From Phycisphaeraceae bacterium (lineage in GTDB: Bacteria; Planctomycetota; Phycisphaerae; Phycisphaerales; UBA1924), in NCBI GenBank assembly GCA_019636695.1, contig JAHBXD010000005.1, forward strand, positions 1-64,000: DNA of 64,000 nt, given 5' to 3'. A program made the position numbers and the translations under genes. The notes below the pieces were generated by a model. That model was not told where the DNA came from. It saw nothing but the letters and a program-made list of their open reading frames with translations, and ran no database searches. Below, one piece after another: positions 8,250-16,531 of this stretch (position 1 is its first letter; every line of letters begins with the position of its first letter).

Positions 8250-9218
8250 ATGAGCACGATCGCAGGTCCAACCAAGGGAAAGGTGAACCCCGTGCCGACC
8301 GTCAGCACGCCATCAGCTTCGGAACCGATCGTGTATGTGAACGGGAAGATGGTGCCCAAGAGCCAGGCGGCGGTCAATGTGTTTGACCACGGGCTTTTGT
8401 ATGGCGACGGGATTTTTGAGGGGATCCGCGTATACCGAGGCCGGATTTTCAAGCTCGGCCAGCACCTTGACCGGCTTTGGCGGTGCGCGGAGGCCATCAA
8501 GCTGAAGATTCATATCTCGCGTGATGAGATGGCGAGGATCTGCCGCGAGTGCGTGGCGGCGAACGCGATCACGGAGGGATACATCCGACTGCTGGTCACG
8601 CGAGGGGAAGGGACGCTTGGTCTGAACCCGTACCTTTGCCCGGTGCCGGGAATCATCTGCATTGCTGACCAGATTCGGCTGTATCCGGTGGAGATGTACG
8701 AGAAGGGCATGAAGGTCATCGTGGCGGAGCGCCCGCGGATTCCGCCGCAGTGCCTCGATCCACGGATCAAGAGCCTGAATTATCTGAATAACGTTCTGGC
8801 GAAGGTTGAAGCACTTGATGTGGGTCTGTTCGAGGTGATCATGCTCTCGACGGACGGATGGGTGACAGAAGGATCGGGCGACAACATCTTTATCGTGAAA
8901 AACGGGAACGTGATTACCCCGCCCGCGGAGGTGGGTGTGCTTGAGGGAATCACGCGCAAGTTCGTCATGGATGAACTGTGCCCGGCGCTGGGTGTCACGT
9001 GCGAAGAGCGGAACTTCCGCATTGAAGAGGTGTACTCGGCGGAAGAAGTCTTCCTGACCGGGTCCGCTGCGGAGATCATCGCGGTGACGAAGGTCGCCGC
9101 ACGCAAGAGCGAGGGCGGCAAGGAATACACGATTTCGGACGGGGAAGGCCCGTTGACGAAGAAGTTGCGGCAGAAATTCCGCGAAGTGGTGACGAGCGAT
9201 AACGTGCCCGAGGATTGA
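8250..9218 (+). CDS. ilvE: Branched-chain amino acid aminotransferase
   Basis: This class IV PLP enzyme transfers the amino group between glutamate and branched-chain 2-oxo acids, the last step of Leu, Ile and Val synthesis. The 322-residue product shows VFDHGLLYGDGIFEGIRVY near residue 45, the PLP-binding lysine in RIKSLNYLNN (K174), the STDGWVTEGSGDNIF motif and the phosphate-binding FLTGSAAEI near the C-terminus. ATG 8250 is preceded by GGAAAGGA. An in-frame start at 8202 would add a non-conserved stretch. A terminator follows. Confidence 0.95.
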   Translation: MSTIAGPTKGKVNPVPTVSTPSASEPIVYVNGKMVPKSQAAVNVFDHGLLYGDGIFEGIRVYRGRIFKLGQHLDRLWRCAEAIKLKIHISRDEMARICRECVAANAITEGYIRLLVTRGEGTLGLNPYLCPVPGIICIADQIRLYPVEMYEKGMKVIVAERPRIPPQCLDPRIKSLNYLNNVLAKVEALDVGLFEVIMLSTDGWVTEGSGDNIFIVKNGNVITPPAEVGVLEGITRKFVMDELCPALGVTCEERNFRIEEVYSAEEVFLTGSAAEIIAVTKVAARKSEGGKEYTISDGEGPLTKKLRQKFREVVTSDNVPED

Positions 9219-9266
9219 ACTCGTCTGGCGTCGGCAAGGTGCTTGCAAACTGAGTGATCACGCGAG

Positions 9267-9301
9267 GGCCGGTGGGGTCGCCACCTGGCCTTCGCTTTTT
9301 T
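9267..9301 (+). terminator. Rho-independent terminator of ilvE
   Basis: GGCCGGTGG pairs with CCACCTGGCC (one bulge) across a short loop, followed by a T run at 9295-9300. It lies about 50 bases after the ilvE stop. The convergent lipoprotein gene ends at 9308, so it may serve that side less well, since no matching T run is seen there. Confidence 0.75.
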
Positions 9302-9307
9302 GTGGTG

Positions 9308-10093
9308 TCAGTCGCCGTTGAAGTTGAGCACGGTCTCGGGAGGAAGGAGCCGGATGGACTCGATCGAGTAGCGAAGCCTGTCGGCTTCGAGGAAGGTGCG
9401 CATCACCAGTTCGATCTTGGAGCCGATTTCGAGGCCAGTGAGAGTGACGTTCTCGTCGAGCCGCGGGAAGGGCATGACCATGGCCTGCATGCCGACAATT
9501 TCACCCTTGGCGTTGCGGAAAGTCGGGATGGCTTCGTGTCGGATCAGCAGCTCTCGAAGGGGGAAAGCCGGATCGGGAAGTTGAGCGATCTCTCCCCGAA
9601 CGATGTAGCGATGCACCGAGTCTGCCTGAGGCTGCGTCTGCAGGTCAAGTTCGGTATCGGGATCGAGCGGGAAAAGGCTGGTTACGCGCCACGCCGGGGC
9701 GCCGTCGGTCCAGTAGACATCGAAGACGAACTCCACGACATCGCCGACTTCGATCGCTCGAAGGTCAAGGCCGGGAAGGATGTGCGGAAATTCCATGACC
9801 ATGGCATTCATGCCGATGATCCGGCCTTGCGCGTTGACAAAATCGGGAATCGGCTCGTGATAGATGCGCAGTGATTGCCCAGGCGCTGGAAGGGCGACGA
9901 TTCGCCCGCGAACTTCGTACGACTGGTCGGCCGCGCGATGCTCCCACGGCGCGTCGTGCATGGTTGTCTGCGGCGAGCGGCTGCCGCAGCCGACGAGCGC
10001 GCCGATCGCGCAGACGACTATGGCGGCACGGAAACCGCGCAGGGGATGGATTCCGGCTTTACTGAAACGTGGATGACCAGATGTCGCAGTCAC
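9308..10093 (-). CDS. Lipoprotein with two tandem CusF-like copper-binding domains
   Basis: The 261-residue product has a signal segment with lipobox LVGC (Cys 36). Two homologous domains follow, at about residues 58-137 and 162-250. Each has a HExIP segment (HEPIP 79-83, HEAIP 186-190) and a Met-rich segment (MNAMVM 95-100, MQAMVM 202-207) before a hydrophobic Phe/Pro pair, then VGDVVEF- or IGSKIEL-like strands. This matches the small periplasmic Cu(I)/Ag(I)-binding CusF/copper-binding family, normally a single domain. A role in envelope copper handling is inferred. The GTG start overlaps the stop of the upstream gene in a GTGA, so the two are probably translationally coupled. Confidence 0.7.
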   Translation of the reverse strand: MTATSGHPRFSKAGIHPLRGFRAAIVVCAIGALVGCGSRSPQTTMHDAPWEHRAADQSYEVRGRIVALPAPGQSLRIYHEPIPDFVNAQGRIIGMNAMVMEFPHILPGLDLRAIEVGDVVEFVFDVYWTDGAPAWRVTSLFPLDPDTELDLQTQPQADSVHRYIVRGEIAQLPDPAFPLRELLIRHEAIPTFRNAKGEIVGMQAMVMPFPRLDENVTLTGLEIGSKIELVMRTFLEADRLRYSIESIRLLPPETVLNFNGD

Positions 10094-10398
10094 TTCACCG
10101 AAAGGTAGGACGCGACCGACTCAAGATCACGCGCGATGTCGGGCGTGTAGGGCATTTGCCATGACTGCCCCTTGGCAACCTTGACGACCTTGCCGCAACG
10201 CGGGCGGATATACCAGACGCGGCCGCCTCGACCGGTAGTCGGGGTCGTTTGGCGCCGAATGCGCTGGCCGGCGCGAAGGGCTTTGGCCGTCGCAGGATCA
10301 CGCCGCATAAGGCGAGCGATGGTGTCCTTCGGTCCCTTGGCGAGGGGGACAGACTGAATGGTGCACTCGATCATTTTGCCAGGGGTGTAGGTCGCCAT
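10090..10398 (-). CDS. Small basic hypothetical protein
   Basis: The 102-residue product is rich in Arg, Lys and Thr (RAGQRIRRQTTPTTGRGGRVW) with no signal peptide, transmembrane segment or recognised domain. Its stop overlaps the start of the CusF-like lipoprotein gene by four bases, suggesting one transcript. A basic cytosolic, possibly nucleic-acid-binding protein is the most that can be inferred. The 100 bases between it and the PglD-like gene hold no visible element. Confidence 0.55.
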   Translation of the reverse strand: MATYTPGKMIECTIQSVPLAKGPKDTIARLMRRDPATAKALRAGQRIRRQTTPTTGRGGRVWYIRPRCGKVVKVAKGQSWQMPYTPDIARDLESVASYLSVK

Positions 10399-10498
10399 GG
10401 GGGATCCTCAGTCTCGTTCAGTCAGATGGCCAATGCCTCGGGCCACGATGATAGGCCTCAGTCGGCAGAGGTCCAGAGGCAAGGGGTTTCCCTGGCGA

Positions 10499-11146
10499 TC
10501 AGGCCGAGCTGTTTCGGGCTGGAATGCCGACGACCGTGGCCCCATCGGGGACATCGCGCGTGACGACCGCTCCTGCACCCACGATCGCTTCGTTGCCGAT
10601 CGAGACTCCAGGGAGGACTTTTGCCCCAATGCCGATGAGGGCGGCGTTGCCGACAGTAACGCGACCGGCAAGAATCGCGCCTGGTGCGATGTGGGTGCAT
10701 GACCCTATTCGGACCTCATGCTCGACGATTGCGCCGGTGTTGATGATGGCGTGAGGGCCGATCTGAGCCGCGGTATGGATGACTGCCCCAGGGCCGACCC
10801 ACACCCCTTCGGCGAGATCGGCGGTTGAGGAAATGACGGCCTTGGGGTGCACCAGTGTCAGGGCACCGGGTATGGCTGCCCAGGAGCCTTCGAGCAGGCT
10901 TTTGCGTTGTGAGGGATCGCCGATCGCAAGGATCCATGAGCGGCTTTGGGCTTGTGCAGTGTCGATGAGGGGGCCGAGCCGGTGGGCTTCAAAGGGCGGT
11001 CGGGTGGCGGCAGGGTTCTCGGCGTCGTCGAGCACGCCCGCGAGGGCATAGCCGCTGAGCAGGGCGGTTTCGGCGACGACAAGGGCATGCCCCCCGCCAC
11101 CGACGATCAGGAGGGCTCCCTTGGAGTTGGTGCGCCATTCCCGCAT
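10499..11146 (-). CDS. PglD/NeuD-like sugar O-acyltransferase
   Basis: The first part has a GVIVGGGGH-type nucleotide-like loop (LLIVGGGGHALVVAE) typical of the PglD N-terminal domain. The second half is a left-handed beta-helix of hexapeptide repeats (VWVGPGAVIHTAAQIG, GSCTHIAPGAILAGRV, IGNEAIVGAGAVVTRDV) as in trimeric acetyltransferases. Such enzymes acetylate UDP-linked amino sugars or sialic acid precursors for surface glycans. ATG 11146 (215 residues) is chosen because the longer frame to 11230 starts in sequence without family similarity. No sugar-pathway gene is adjacent, so the substrate is unknown. Confidence 0.85.
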   Translation of the reverse strand: MREWRTNSKGALLIVGGGGHALVVAETALLSGYALAGVLDDAENPAATRPPFEAHRLGPLIDTAQAQSRSWILAIGDPSQRKSLLEGSWAAIPGALTLVHPKAVISSTADLAEGVWVGPGAVIHTAAQIGPHAIINTGAIVEHEVRIGSCTHIAPGAILAGRVTVGNAALIGIGAKVLPGVSIGNEAIVGAGAVVTRDVPDGATVVGIPARNSSA

Positions 11147-11259
11147 GGGGGCATGATGACGAGAGTTCGGCGTTGTGTCTAGCCGGGGTTGGCCGAGCGG
11201 TAGGTGATGGCCTATTCTCCGTTCCTGCACGCACGGGGTGATATGCTTCGTGCGGTATC

Positions 11260-11333
11260 GGGCGATTAGCGCAGCTGGCTAGCGCGCCTCGTTGACATCG
11301 AGGAGGTCACTGGTTCGAGTCCAGTATCGCCCA
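11260..11333 (+). tRNA. tRNA-Val (GAC)
   Basis: A full cloverleaf is visible. Acceptor GGGCGAT (11260-11266) pairs with ATCGCCC (11326-11332), the anticodon stem CCTCG/CGAGG encloses loop TTGACAT with anticodon GAC, and the T arm is ACTGG-TTCGAGT-CCAGT. The discriminator is A; CCA is not encoded. Confidence 0.95.
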
Positions 11334-11370
11334 TTGTTGAGGATTCTAAGGGATCACACGAAACACCACA

Positions 11371-11403
11371 CCCCACTAAATCCGCTGGATTTGTGGGGTT
11401 TTT
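11371..11403 (+). terminator. Strong intrinsic terminator after tRNA-Val
   Basis: CCCCAC and AAATCC pair with GGATTT and GTGGGG around a GCT loop (one bulged T), followed by TTTTT at 11399-11403. It lies about 40 bases downstream of the tRNA. Confidence 0.85.
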
Positions 11404-11697
11404 CGTTTTGCCTTCGGATGCCGTGGGATCCCTTTGGTGCGCTTGTGTTGCCGGATTTGCTGCCGCCTCACCGAGCCCCGCCGCCATATCGAAGTGTGCA
11501 TCGCGGGTTTGCAGGGAGTGCCGGGCCGCGATCTGCCGGGAATGCCCTAGCCGGCCCGCGTCGTGCATCCAATGCCGATGCGCCGTATGTGCGCCGAACA
11601 AACGATCCGTCAGACAGGCTCTAGGCCTTCTGCGCCCCGCCGAGCCACGCGCTCCCCACACACACTCGCTCGGCCGCAGCCCGTAGAATCTCCTCGC
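11404..11697. other. Intergenic region between tRNA-Val and tRNA-Leu, no gene seen
   Basis: Together with the terminator this makes a gap of 364 bases between the two tRNA genes. Open frames here do not resemble proteins and some read through the tRNAs. I see no convincing promoter or RNA element apart from the terminator. Confidence 0.5.
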
Positions 11698-11785
11698 GGG
11701 CCTGTGGCGGAACTGGCAGACGCAGCGGACTTAAAATCCGCGGCCGGGTCGCACCGGCGTGCGGGTTCGACTCCCGCCGGGCCCA
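11698..11785 (+). tRNA. tRNA-Leu (TAA)
   Basis: Acceptor GGGCCTG (11698-11704) pairs with CGGGCCC (11778-11784) with one G-T pair. The anticodon stem GCGGA/TCCGC encloses CTTAAAA with anticodon TAA. A long variable arm and T arm GCGGG-TTCGACT-CCCGC identify a class II leucine tRNA. Discriminator A; CCA not encoded. Confidence 0.95.
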
Positions 11786-11813
11786 TTTTCCTCCTCCCGG
11801 AGTTGCCGCACTC

Positions 11814-13040
11814 TTGCCCGCCCCCCACGACCCGACACACACCCCTTCCGTGCCGGTCGTGGCTGTCGTCGTCACGTGGAACCGCCCCGACGACGTCCGC
11901 CGACTCGTCCGCGCACTTGCTGATGCACCCACTCCTCTCTCGCTCGTTGTCGTCGACAATGCTTCCGACACCCCGATCGACAACCTCCACCCCGTCGAAC
12001 ACCATCTCGCCAACGCCTCCATCGATCCGGCGAATCCCGCGTTCTCTACAGACCCGGCCGCGCTCCCGCTCGACCCTCACTCTTCGCTCCAACGCCTCCT
12101 TATCGTGCGCAACACCGTAAACATGGGCGGTTGCGGCGGCTTTCTCACCGGACATCACGTCGCCCGCAGCCTGCTGGCCGACACGCCCGAAGCCTTCCTC
12201 TGGCTCCTTGATGACGATGCCCTACCCGCCCAAGATTGCCTCGGTCACCTCCTCAACGCCATGGCGCTCGATCAACGCCTCGGGGCCGTCGGGTCGCGTA
12301 TGGCCGATCCGGCCGATCCTGCACACTCGCTCGAGGGGCCGGTCTATTTCGACACCACCAGCGGGCTTTTCCAACCCGCCCCCGCGCCCGACAACCCCCT
12401 TTATGCCCACTACGTGCAATGGCGAAGCCGCATCGACAACGGCGACACTGACGCCGCATTCCACGGCATTGTGCCGTGCGACATCATGGCGGCCTGCTCG
12501 CTTCTCTGCCGATGGTCAGCCGTGTGTGCGGTCGGGTTCTGGGATCCGCGCTACTTCCTCGCCGCAGACGACGCCGAGTGGTGCATCCGCCTTCGACGGC
12601 ACGGCTACAGCGTCGCCTGCTGCCTCGATGCCGTCGTTTTTCACGAGCCGTGGCATCGGAAGCGCACCCCCGAGCGCGAGTATTACCGCAGACGCAACAT
12701 GCTCTGGCTCTGGCTCGACCACCTGCCCCCCGAGACCTTCCTCACGCTCGCCCGGGCACGCGTGCAACGCATGATGCAGCAGTCACTCCGGGCCATTCGC
12801 CGCGGAAACTACCGCAATGCAGAGATCTTCCGGCGAACCATCGACGATGCCGTCGCCTCTCGCGGCGGGCGCCTCGACATCGCACCCCCCGCCGGGTGGC
12901 TGCGCAGGCCGAGAGCGCTGGTGCGCTGGCTCCGCACACGAACAGCAGCCCGGCGCTGGCTTCGCACCATCGCCGCGAAGGCTCAGGCCGCACCATCGCC
13001 GCCCGTTCAGGGGCAGCTGGCGATGAACCCGTCAAGATAG
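11814..13040 (+). CDS. Family 2 glycosyltransferase, GlfT2-like
   Basis: The 408-residue cytosolic enzyme should transfer a sugar from a nucleotide donor to a glycan or lipid. Seen: VVAVVVTWNRPDDVRRLVRAL and VVVDNAS of the GT-A fold near residues 15-51, NMGGCGGF near 104, the metal-binding DDD at 133-135 (WLLDDDA), a DDAEWCIRLRRHGY acceptor region, and HEPWHRKRTPEREYYRRRN, all typical of rhamnosyl/galactofuranosyl-type enzymes. The start TTG 11814 follows CCGGAG at about 12 bases; GTG 11850 is an alternative. The last 34 bases overlap the 3' end of the convergent nuclease/phosphatase gene. The C-terminal 60 residues are Arg/Ala-rich. Confidence 0.85.
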   Translation: MPAPHDPTHTPSVPVVAVVVTWNRPDDVRRLVRALADAPTPLSLVVVDNASDTPIDNLHPVEHHLANASIDPANPAFSTDPAALPLDPHSSLQRLLIVRNTVNMGGCGGFLTGHHVARSLLADTPEAFLWLLDDDALPAQDCLGHLLNAMALDQRLGAVGSRMADPADPAHSLEGPVYFDTTSGLFQPAPAPDNPLYAHYVQWRSRIDNGDTDAAFHGIVPCDIMAACSLLCRWSAVCAVGFWDPRYFLAADDAEWCIRLRRHGYSVACCLDAVVFHEPWHRKRTPEREYYRRRNMLWLWLDHLPPETFLTLARARVQRMMQQSLRAIRRGNYRNAEIFRRTIDDAVASRGGRLDIAPPAGWLRRPRALVRWLRTRTAARRWLRTIAAKAQAAPSPPVQGQLAMNPSR

Positions 13041-14770
13041 AAGAAGAAATCCGAGGCGTCGATCACGCCGTCCGGCACGCCGTATGAAGGATCACTCGGA
13101 TCGGCCGACCCGGTCAGGTCCGCGACCGCGAGATTGCCCGAAATGAACTGGTCAAGGAAGTAGAAAAAGTCGGCTGCATCAACCACGCCGTCCGGCACGC
13201 CGTACGCCGGATCACTCGGATCCGCCGACCCCGAAAGATCGGCCCGCGCACGGATCGTGAACGACCACGGACCGTTGCTCGCCTGCGTATCGCCCGCGAC
13301 ATTCGACGCCGTGACGCTCCACCAATATGTGCCGCACGGTTCAAGCGATGAAGTCAACACATGCGAAGTCTGCGTCAGGCCCGGAATGTCAGCCACCGGC
13401 GCGCCGAGTCCGGGATCATCCGAAACGATCAGGCGATACGTCTGCGCGCCCGCCGAGGCCTCCCACGTGCACATCAGGTTCGCGGCATCCAGCGCCACGG
13501 CCCCGTTCGCTGGGGAAAGAAGCACAAAATCGCCGGGTGGTGGATCGCTCGGCACGAGCGGCAGAATGAAATCGCCGATCACCGGGCGATGGTCGCTCGC
13601 CATCGAACTCGCCAGCGACAGATTCGGATACCCGATCAGCTCCGGCGGCGTGCCGCCGCCGACATTCGCCGTGGCGCTGTTGAACTGGAACGACCGACGC
13701 AGCGTCGCGATGCTGTCCTGCCAGATCAGGTAATCGAGTTTGCTCGATGACAACGTCGCCCGCACCGCCGGATTGAACGGATCCCGCGAATCGTCATACA
13801 GACAGTCCGTCATGTCACGATCCGTACCGTCCATCCCGCCGATCATGCCCCCCGCGGCAAGATACGACACCGGCCCGCGCTCGGCCGGAGTCACGTTCTC
13901 ATCTTCGTTGAAGTCGCCGCCGAGAATCACCGGCGTCAGCGGGCTGAGCACGCTCGTCGCCGGCGGGTTATCCAGAATCCGCCCGTTGGGGTCGGGCGTC
14001 GAAGTGCCGTTCCCGTTATAGAGATATTGCACGTAGTAACTCACGTTGCGCGCGGCGTTCACACGATCGGTATGATCGCTCGAGGACGACCCGCTCTTCA
14101 AGTGCGCCCCGCCCACGACCAGGTCCCCCGCGTAGATCGCATCCGGCAGGTCGATCTCGACGAACTGGAACCCGCGAATCCCTCCGCGGCCGCCCACCGC
14201 CCATTGGTCGGCGATGATGAACGGAATGTCGTCATACACCGCCCGGGTATCCCCGTTCAGGTCCGCGAACGGATAGCGGCTGAGAATCACGTTTCGATTG
14301 AAATTGTCCGTGGCACTCGTCACAAAAATGTACGGCATGTCGAAATCAGGCGCATACCGCCGCACATACGAAGTGACCGGCACGTTCCCGCGAAACGGAT
14401 CGTTCCCCCCGTGGAACAACAACTGAATCGTCGTCGTCAGGTTCGCCACCGAATCCACGCCCGTCCCGGTGCCGTTGCCCGTGTTGTCGCCGCATTCCTG
14501 AAGAATCAGCACATCCGGCCGCATCGAGGCGATGATCCGCGCGACCGCGTTCCAGTTGTTCAAACTCTGCCCGGTCCCGTCATCTACCTTCGGGTTCGTC
14601 GAGCAGATCGTGTCGCGCACGTTCCACGTCATCACCCGAATGTCCGCCTGATCGGTCTTGCCCCACTGCCCCTGCGCGGGGTTCCATTGCGCCAAGGCGG
14701 GCTGCGCCCACACCAACGCACACACACATATATACAACACGGCGCGAGGCCACGCAGCGGCGGTATTCAT
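13007..14770 (-). CDS. Secreted endonuclease/exonuclease/phosphatase-family protein with dockerin-like tail
   Basis: From ATG 14770 the product has 587 residues. Residues 1-28 are a signal peptide ending QPALAQ. About residues 40-390 are an EEP-fold hydrolase with VMTWNVRD, LILQECGD (metal-binding Glu), GGDFNEDE and SSMASDHRPVIG (catalytic His), so it should cut nucleic acid or phosphodiester/phosphoester bonds outside the cytoplasm. About residues 395-500 form a fibronectin-like beta domain (WSVTASNVAGDT). The tail has two copies of a dockerin-like unit (DGVVDAADFFYFLDQF and DGVIDASDFFFYLDGF) and ends in Cys-Pro. This GC-type dockerin tail is known in Phycisphaerae exported proteins and probably serves anchoring or sorting. 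The frame to 14875 is rejected because the signal peptide begins at 14770. Confidence 0.9.
   Translation of the reverse strand: MNTAAAWPRAVLYICVCALVWAQPALAQWNPAQGQWGKTDQADIRVMTWNVRDTICSTNPKVDDGTGQSLNNWNAVARIIASMRPDVLILQECGDNTGNGTGTGVDSVANLTTTIQLLFHGGNDPFRGNVPVTSYVRRYAPDFDMPYIFVTSATDNFNRNVILSRYPFADLNGDTRAVYDDIPFIIADQWAVGGRGGIRGFQFVEIDLPDAIYAGDLVVGGAHLKSGSSSSDHTDRVNAARNVSYYVQYLYNGNGTSTPDPNGRILDNPPATSVLSPLTPVILGGDFNEDENVTPAERGPVSYLAAGGMIGGMDGTDRDMTDCLYDDSRDPFNPAVRATLSSSKLDYLIWQDSIATLRRSFQFNSATANVGGGTPPELIGYPNLSLASSMASDHRPVIGDFILPLVPSDPPPGDFVLLSPANGAVALDAANLMCTWEASAGAQTYRLIVSDDPGLGAPVADIPGLTQTSHVLTSSLEPCGTYWWSVTASNVAGDTQASNGPWSFTIRARADLSGSADPSDPAYGVPDGVVDAADFFYFLDQFISGNLAVADLTGSADPSDPSYGVPDGVIDASDFFFYLDGFIASCP
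13035..13250. repeat. Tandem dockerin-unit DNA repeat
   Basis: Two units of about 80 bases, starting near 13035 and 13155, share long stretches such as CACGCCGTCCGGCACGCCGT and GGATCACTCGGATC. They encode the paired dockerin motifs. A related stretch (AGAAGAAGAAATC followed by GGCGTCGATCACGCC) occurs near 1208-1240 in the Rhs fragment. Confidence 0.65.
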
Positions 14771-14900
14771 GGCAAACTCTCTCAATCTGCATGCAGGCCG
14801 GTCGAGCCGGCGTGGGTTGCCATCATAGGGCACGCTCCCGCCCGGCGCTGCGCCGGTTCCGCCAAAACCACCCAAGGTCCGGTATCCGTCGGGCCCGCGA

Positions 14901-16310
14901 TCAACCCAGCCGCGCCACGAACAGAATCACGTTGAAAAGCAGGCTCACCGCCAGCGTCACCACCAGCGCGATAAACAGCGGATCTCGCACCATGTGCCGC
15001 TTGCGATCACGCTTGAGTTCCGCCTCACGATCGAGCGCCTGCTGCGCCGGCGCCGCGGCTTCGGCCTCCACCACGCTCGCCAGGGCCTGCGCGTCAAAAG
15101 CGTCTTTGTGCGCCAGCGGCGGCGAGTGCCCGTCCCGCACCGCCTTCAGGTCGATCAGCAGATCGCGGCACGTCTGGTAGCGCTTCGAGGCGCTCTTGGC
15201 CATCATCATCTCGATGACTTCCGCGACCCCCGAGCTCAGTTTCGGGTTCACCTGGTCCGGCGGCACCAGTTCGGACTTCAGGTGCTTGTGCATCACGCTC
15301 GAAGGGTTCTTCCCGTCAAACGGCACGCTCCCCGTCACCATGTGATACAGCGTTGCGCCGAGCGAATAGATATCCGTCGGCGGGCCGACATTCACCTCAC
15401 CCCGAATCTGCTCCGGGCTGATGTAATACGGCGTGCCGAAGGCCTTGCCCTGCTCGGCCTCCGCCGCTTCCTTGTCCGAAATCGCGCGCGCAAGGCCGAG
15501 ATCCGCGACCTTCACCACCCCCTCGCGGTTGATCATCACGTTTTTGGGCTTGATATCGCGATGGATCAGCCCCCGCTCATGCGCGTGTTGCAACGCTTCG
15601 GCGCATTGAATCGCGATATCCACCGCTTCACGCTCCGGAAATCGCTTGTGCTTGACGATGTCGTCATAGACCGTCCGGCCCTCCACATACTCCATCACGA
15701 AGAAGTGGTATTCACCGGCCTTGCCCACGTCATACGCCTGCACGATGTTCGGATGATTCAGTTGCGCTGCCGCGCGCCCCTCGGCATAAAACCGCTCGAC
15801 AAACTGCGGATTCTGACCGAACTTCTTGGGCAGAATCTTGATCGCCACCGTCCGATCAAGGCTCAACTGCTTCGCCTTGAAGACCGTCGCCATCGCCCCC
15901 GCACCCAGTTTGCCCAGCAGTTTGTACCCCGGAATCGTCTGCCCGCTGCGCTCCGCCTCGAGAATCTGCTTCAACCGCGCAATCTGACGCTTGGTGACAA
16001 ACTCATTGGCCACCAGCGCGTGCGCCAGAGATCGCTGCACCGCGGGCTCGATCGTTCCCTGCACCATCTCAAGACAGTGCTGCACCTCTTCAGGCGTCGC
16101 CAGCCCCGTCTCGACCACCAACCGACCGATCAATGTGTCAAGATTCGTCTCGTTGCTCTTGGCCGCCGCCTGAATCTGTTCTTCCGTCTCAGCGACCGAC
16201 GGAGGCGGCGGCGGCGCCTCGCCCCCTTGAGGGGCAAAACGCGCCGGCGCGTTCGGATCCGCAACCGGCACGGTCTTGTCAGGATCAAACTCGCGAGACG
16301 CCTGAGTCAT
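14901..16310 (-). CDS. Hanks-type Ser/Thr protein kinase, membrane-anchored
   Basis: The 469-residue product phosphorylates proteins at the cytoplasmic membrane face. About residues 50-125 contain an N-terminal domain (LIGRLVVETGLATPEEVQHC) like those often preceding planctomycete kinases. The kinase domain spans about 130-390: glycine loop LGAGAMATVFKA, VAIKIL lysine, HRDIKPKN catalytic loop, DLG in place of DFG, and GTPYYISPEQ activation segment. A Lys/Arg-rich linker precedes a single C-terminal transmembrane helix (LFIALVVTLAVSLLFNVILF), so there is no extracellular sensor domain. ATG 16310 is chosen over 16370 because the extra residues are not conserved in character. The 221 bases to the divergent permease gene show no clear promoter. 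Confidence 0.92.
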   Translation of the reverse strand: MTQASREFDPDKTVPVADPNAPARFAPQGGEAPPPPPSVAETEEQIQAAAKSNETNLDTLIGRLVVETGLATPEEVQHCLEMVQGTIEPAVQRSLAHALVANEFVTKRQIARLKQILEAERSGQTIPGYKLLGKLGAGAMATVFKAKQLSLDRTVAIKILPKKFGQNPQFVERFYAEGRAAAQLNHPNIVQAYDVGKAGEYHFFVMEYVEGRTVYDDIVKHKRFPEREAVDIAIQCAEALQHAHERGLIHRDIKPKNVMINREGVVKVADLGLARAISDKEAAEAEQGKAFGTPYYISPEQIRGEVNVGPPTDIYSLGATLYHMVTGSVPFDGKNPSSVMHKHLKSELVPPDQVNPKLSSGVAEVIEMMMAKSASKRYQTCRDLLIDLKAVRDGHSPPLAHKDAFDAQALASVVEAEAAAPAQQALDREAELKRDRKRHMVRDPLFIALVVTLAVSLLFNVILFVARLG

Positions 16311-16531
16311 TGCGCAATCCATGCGCCGACGGTGAACCCTGGCACGCCCCAGGGGGTCGCCGCCGACCATCCGCCACCATGCACCCTATCTGACACCTGT
16401 CGATTCGTCAATGTTCCTTCCCTGGAGCCTGCATTTCTTCCCCACCGCTTAGACCGAGAACCCCCCACTCTCCCTACGCTCCCGACAGACCTTGCGTTCT
16501 CGGACACCATGACAACCCGGATCTGCCTTGC

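Noticed and set aside
11266-11661. Minus-strand frame of 131 codons with the ending TGLEPVTSSMSTRRASQLR
   Set aside because: This ending is the well-known antisense translation of a tRNA gene (here tRNA-Val) and not a protein.
11621-12022. Minus-strand frame containing ARRESNPHAGATRPR
   Set aside because: It reads antisense through tRNA-Leu (TAA), a common spurious prediction.
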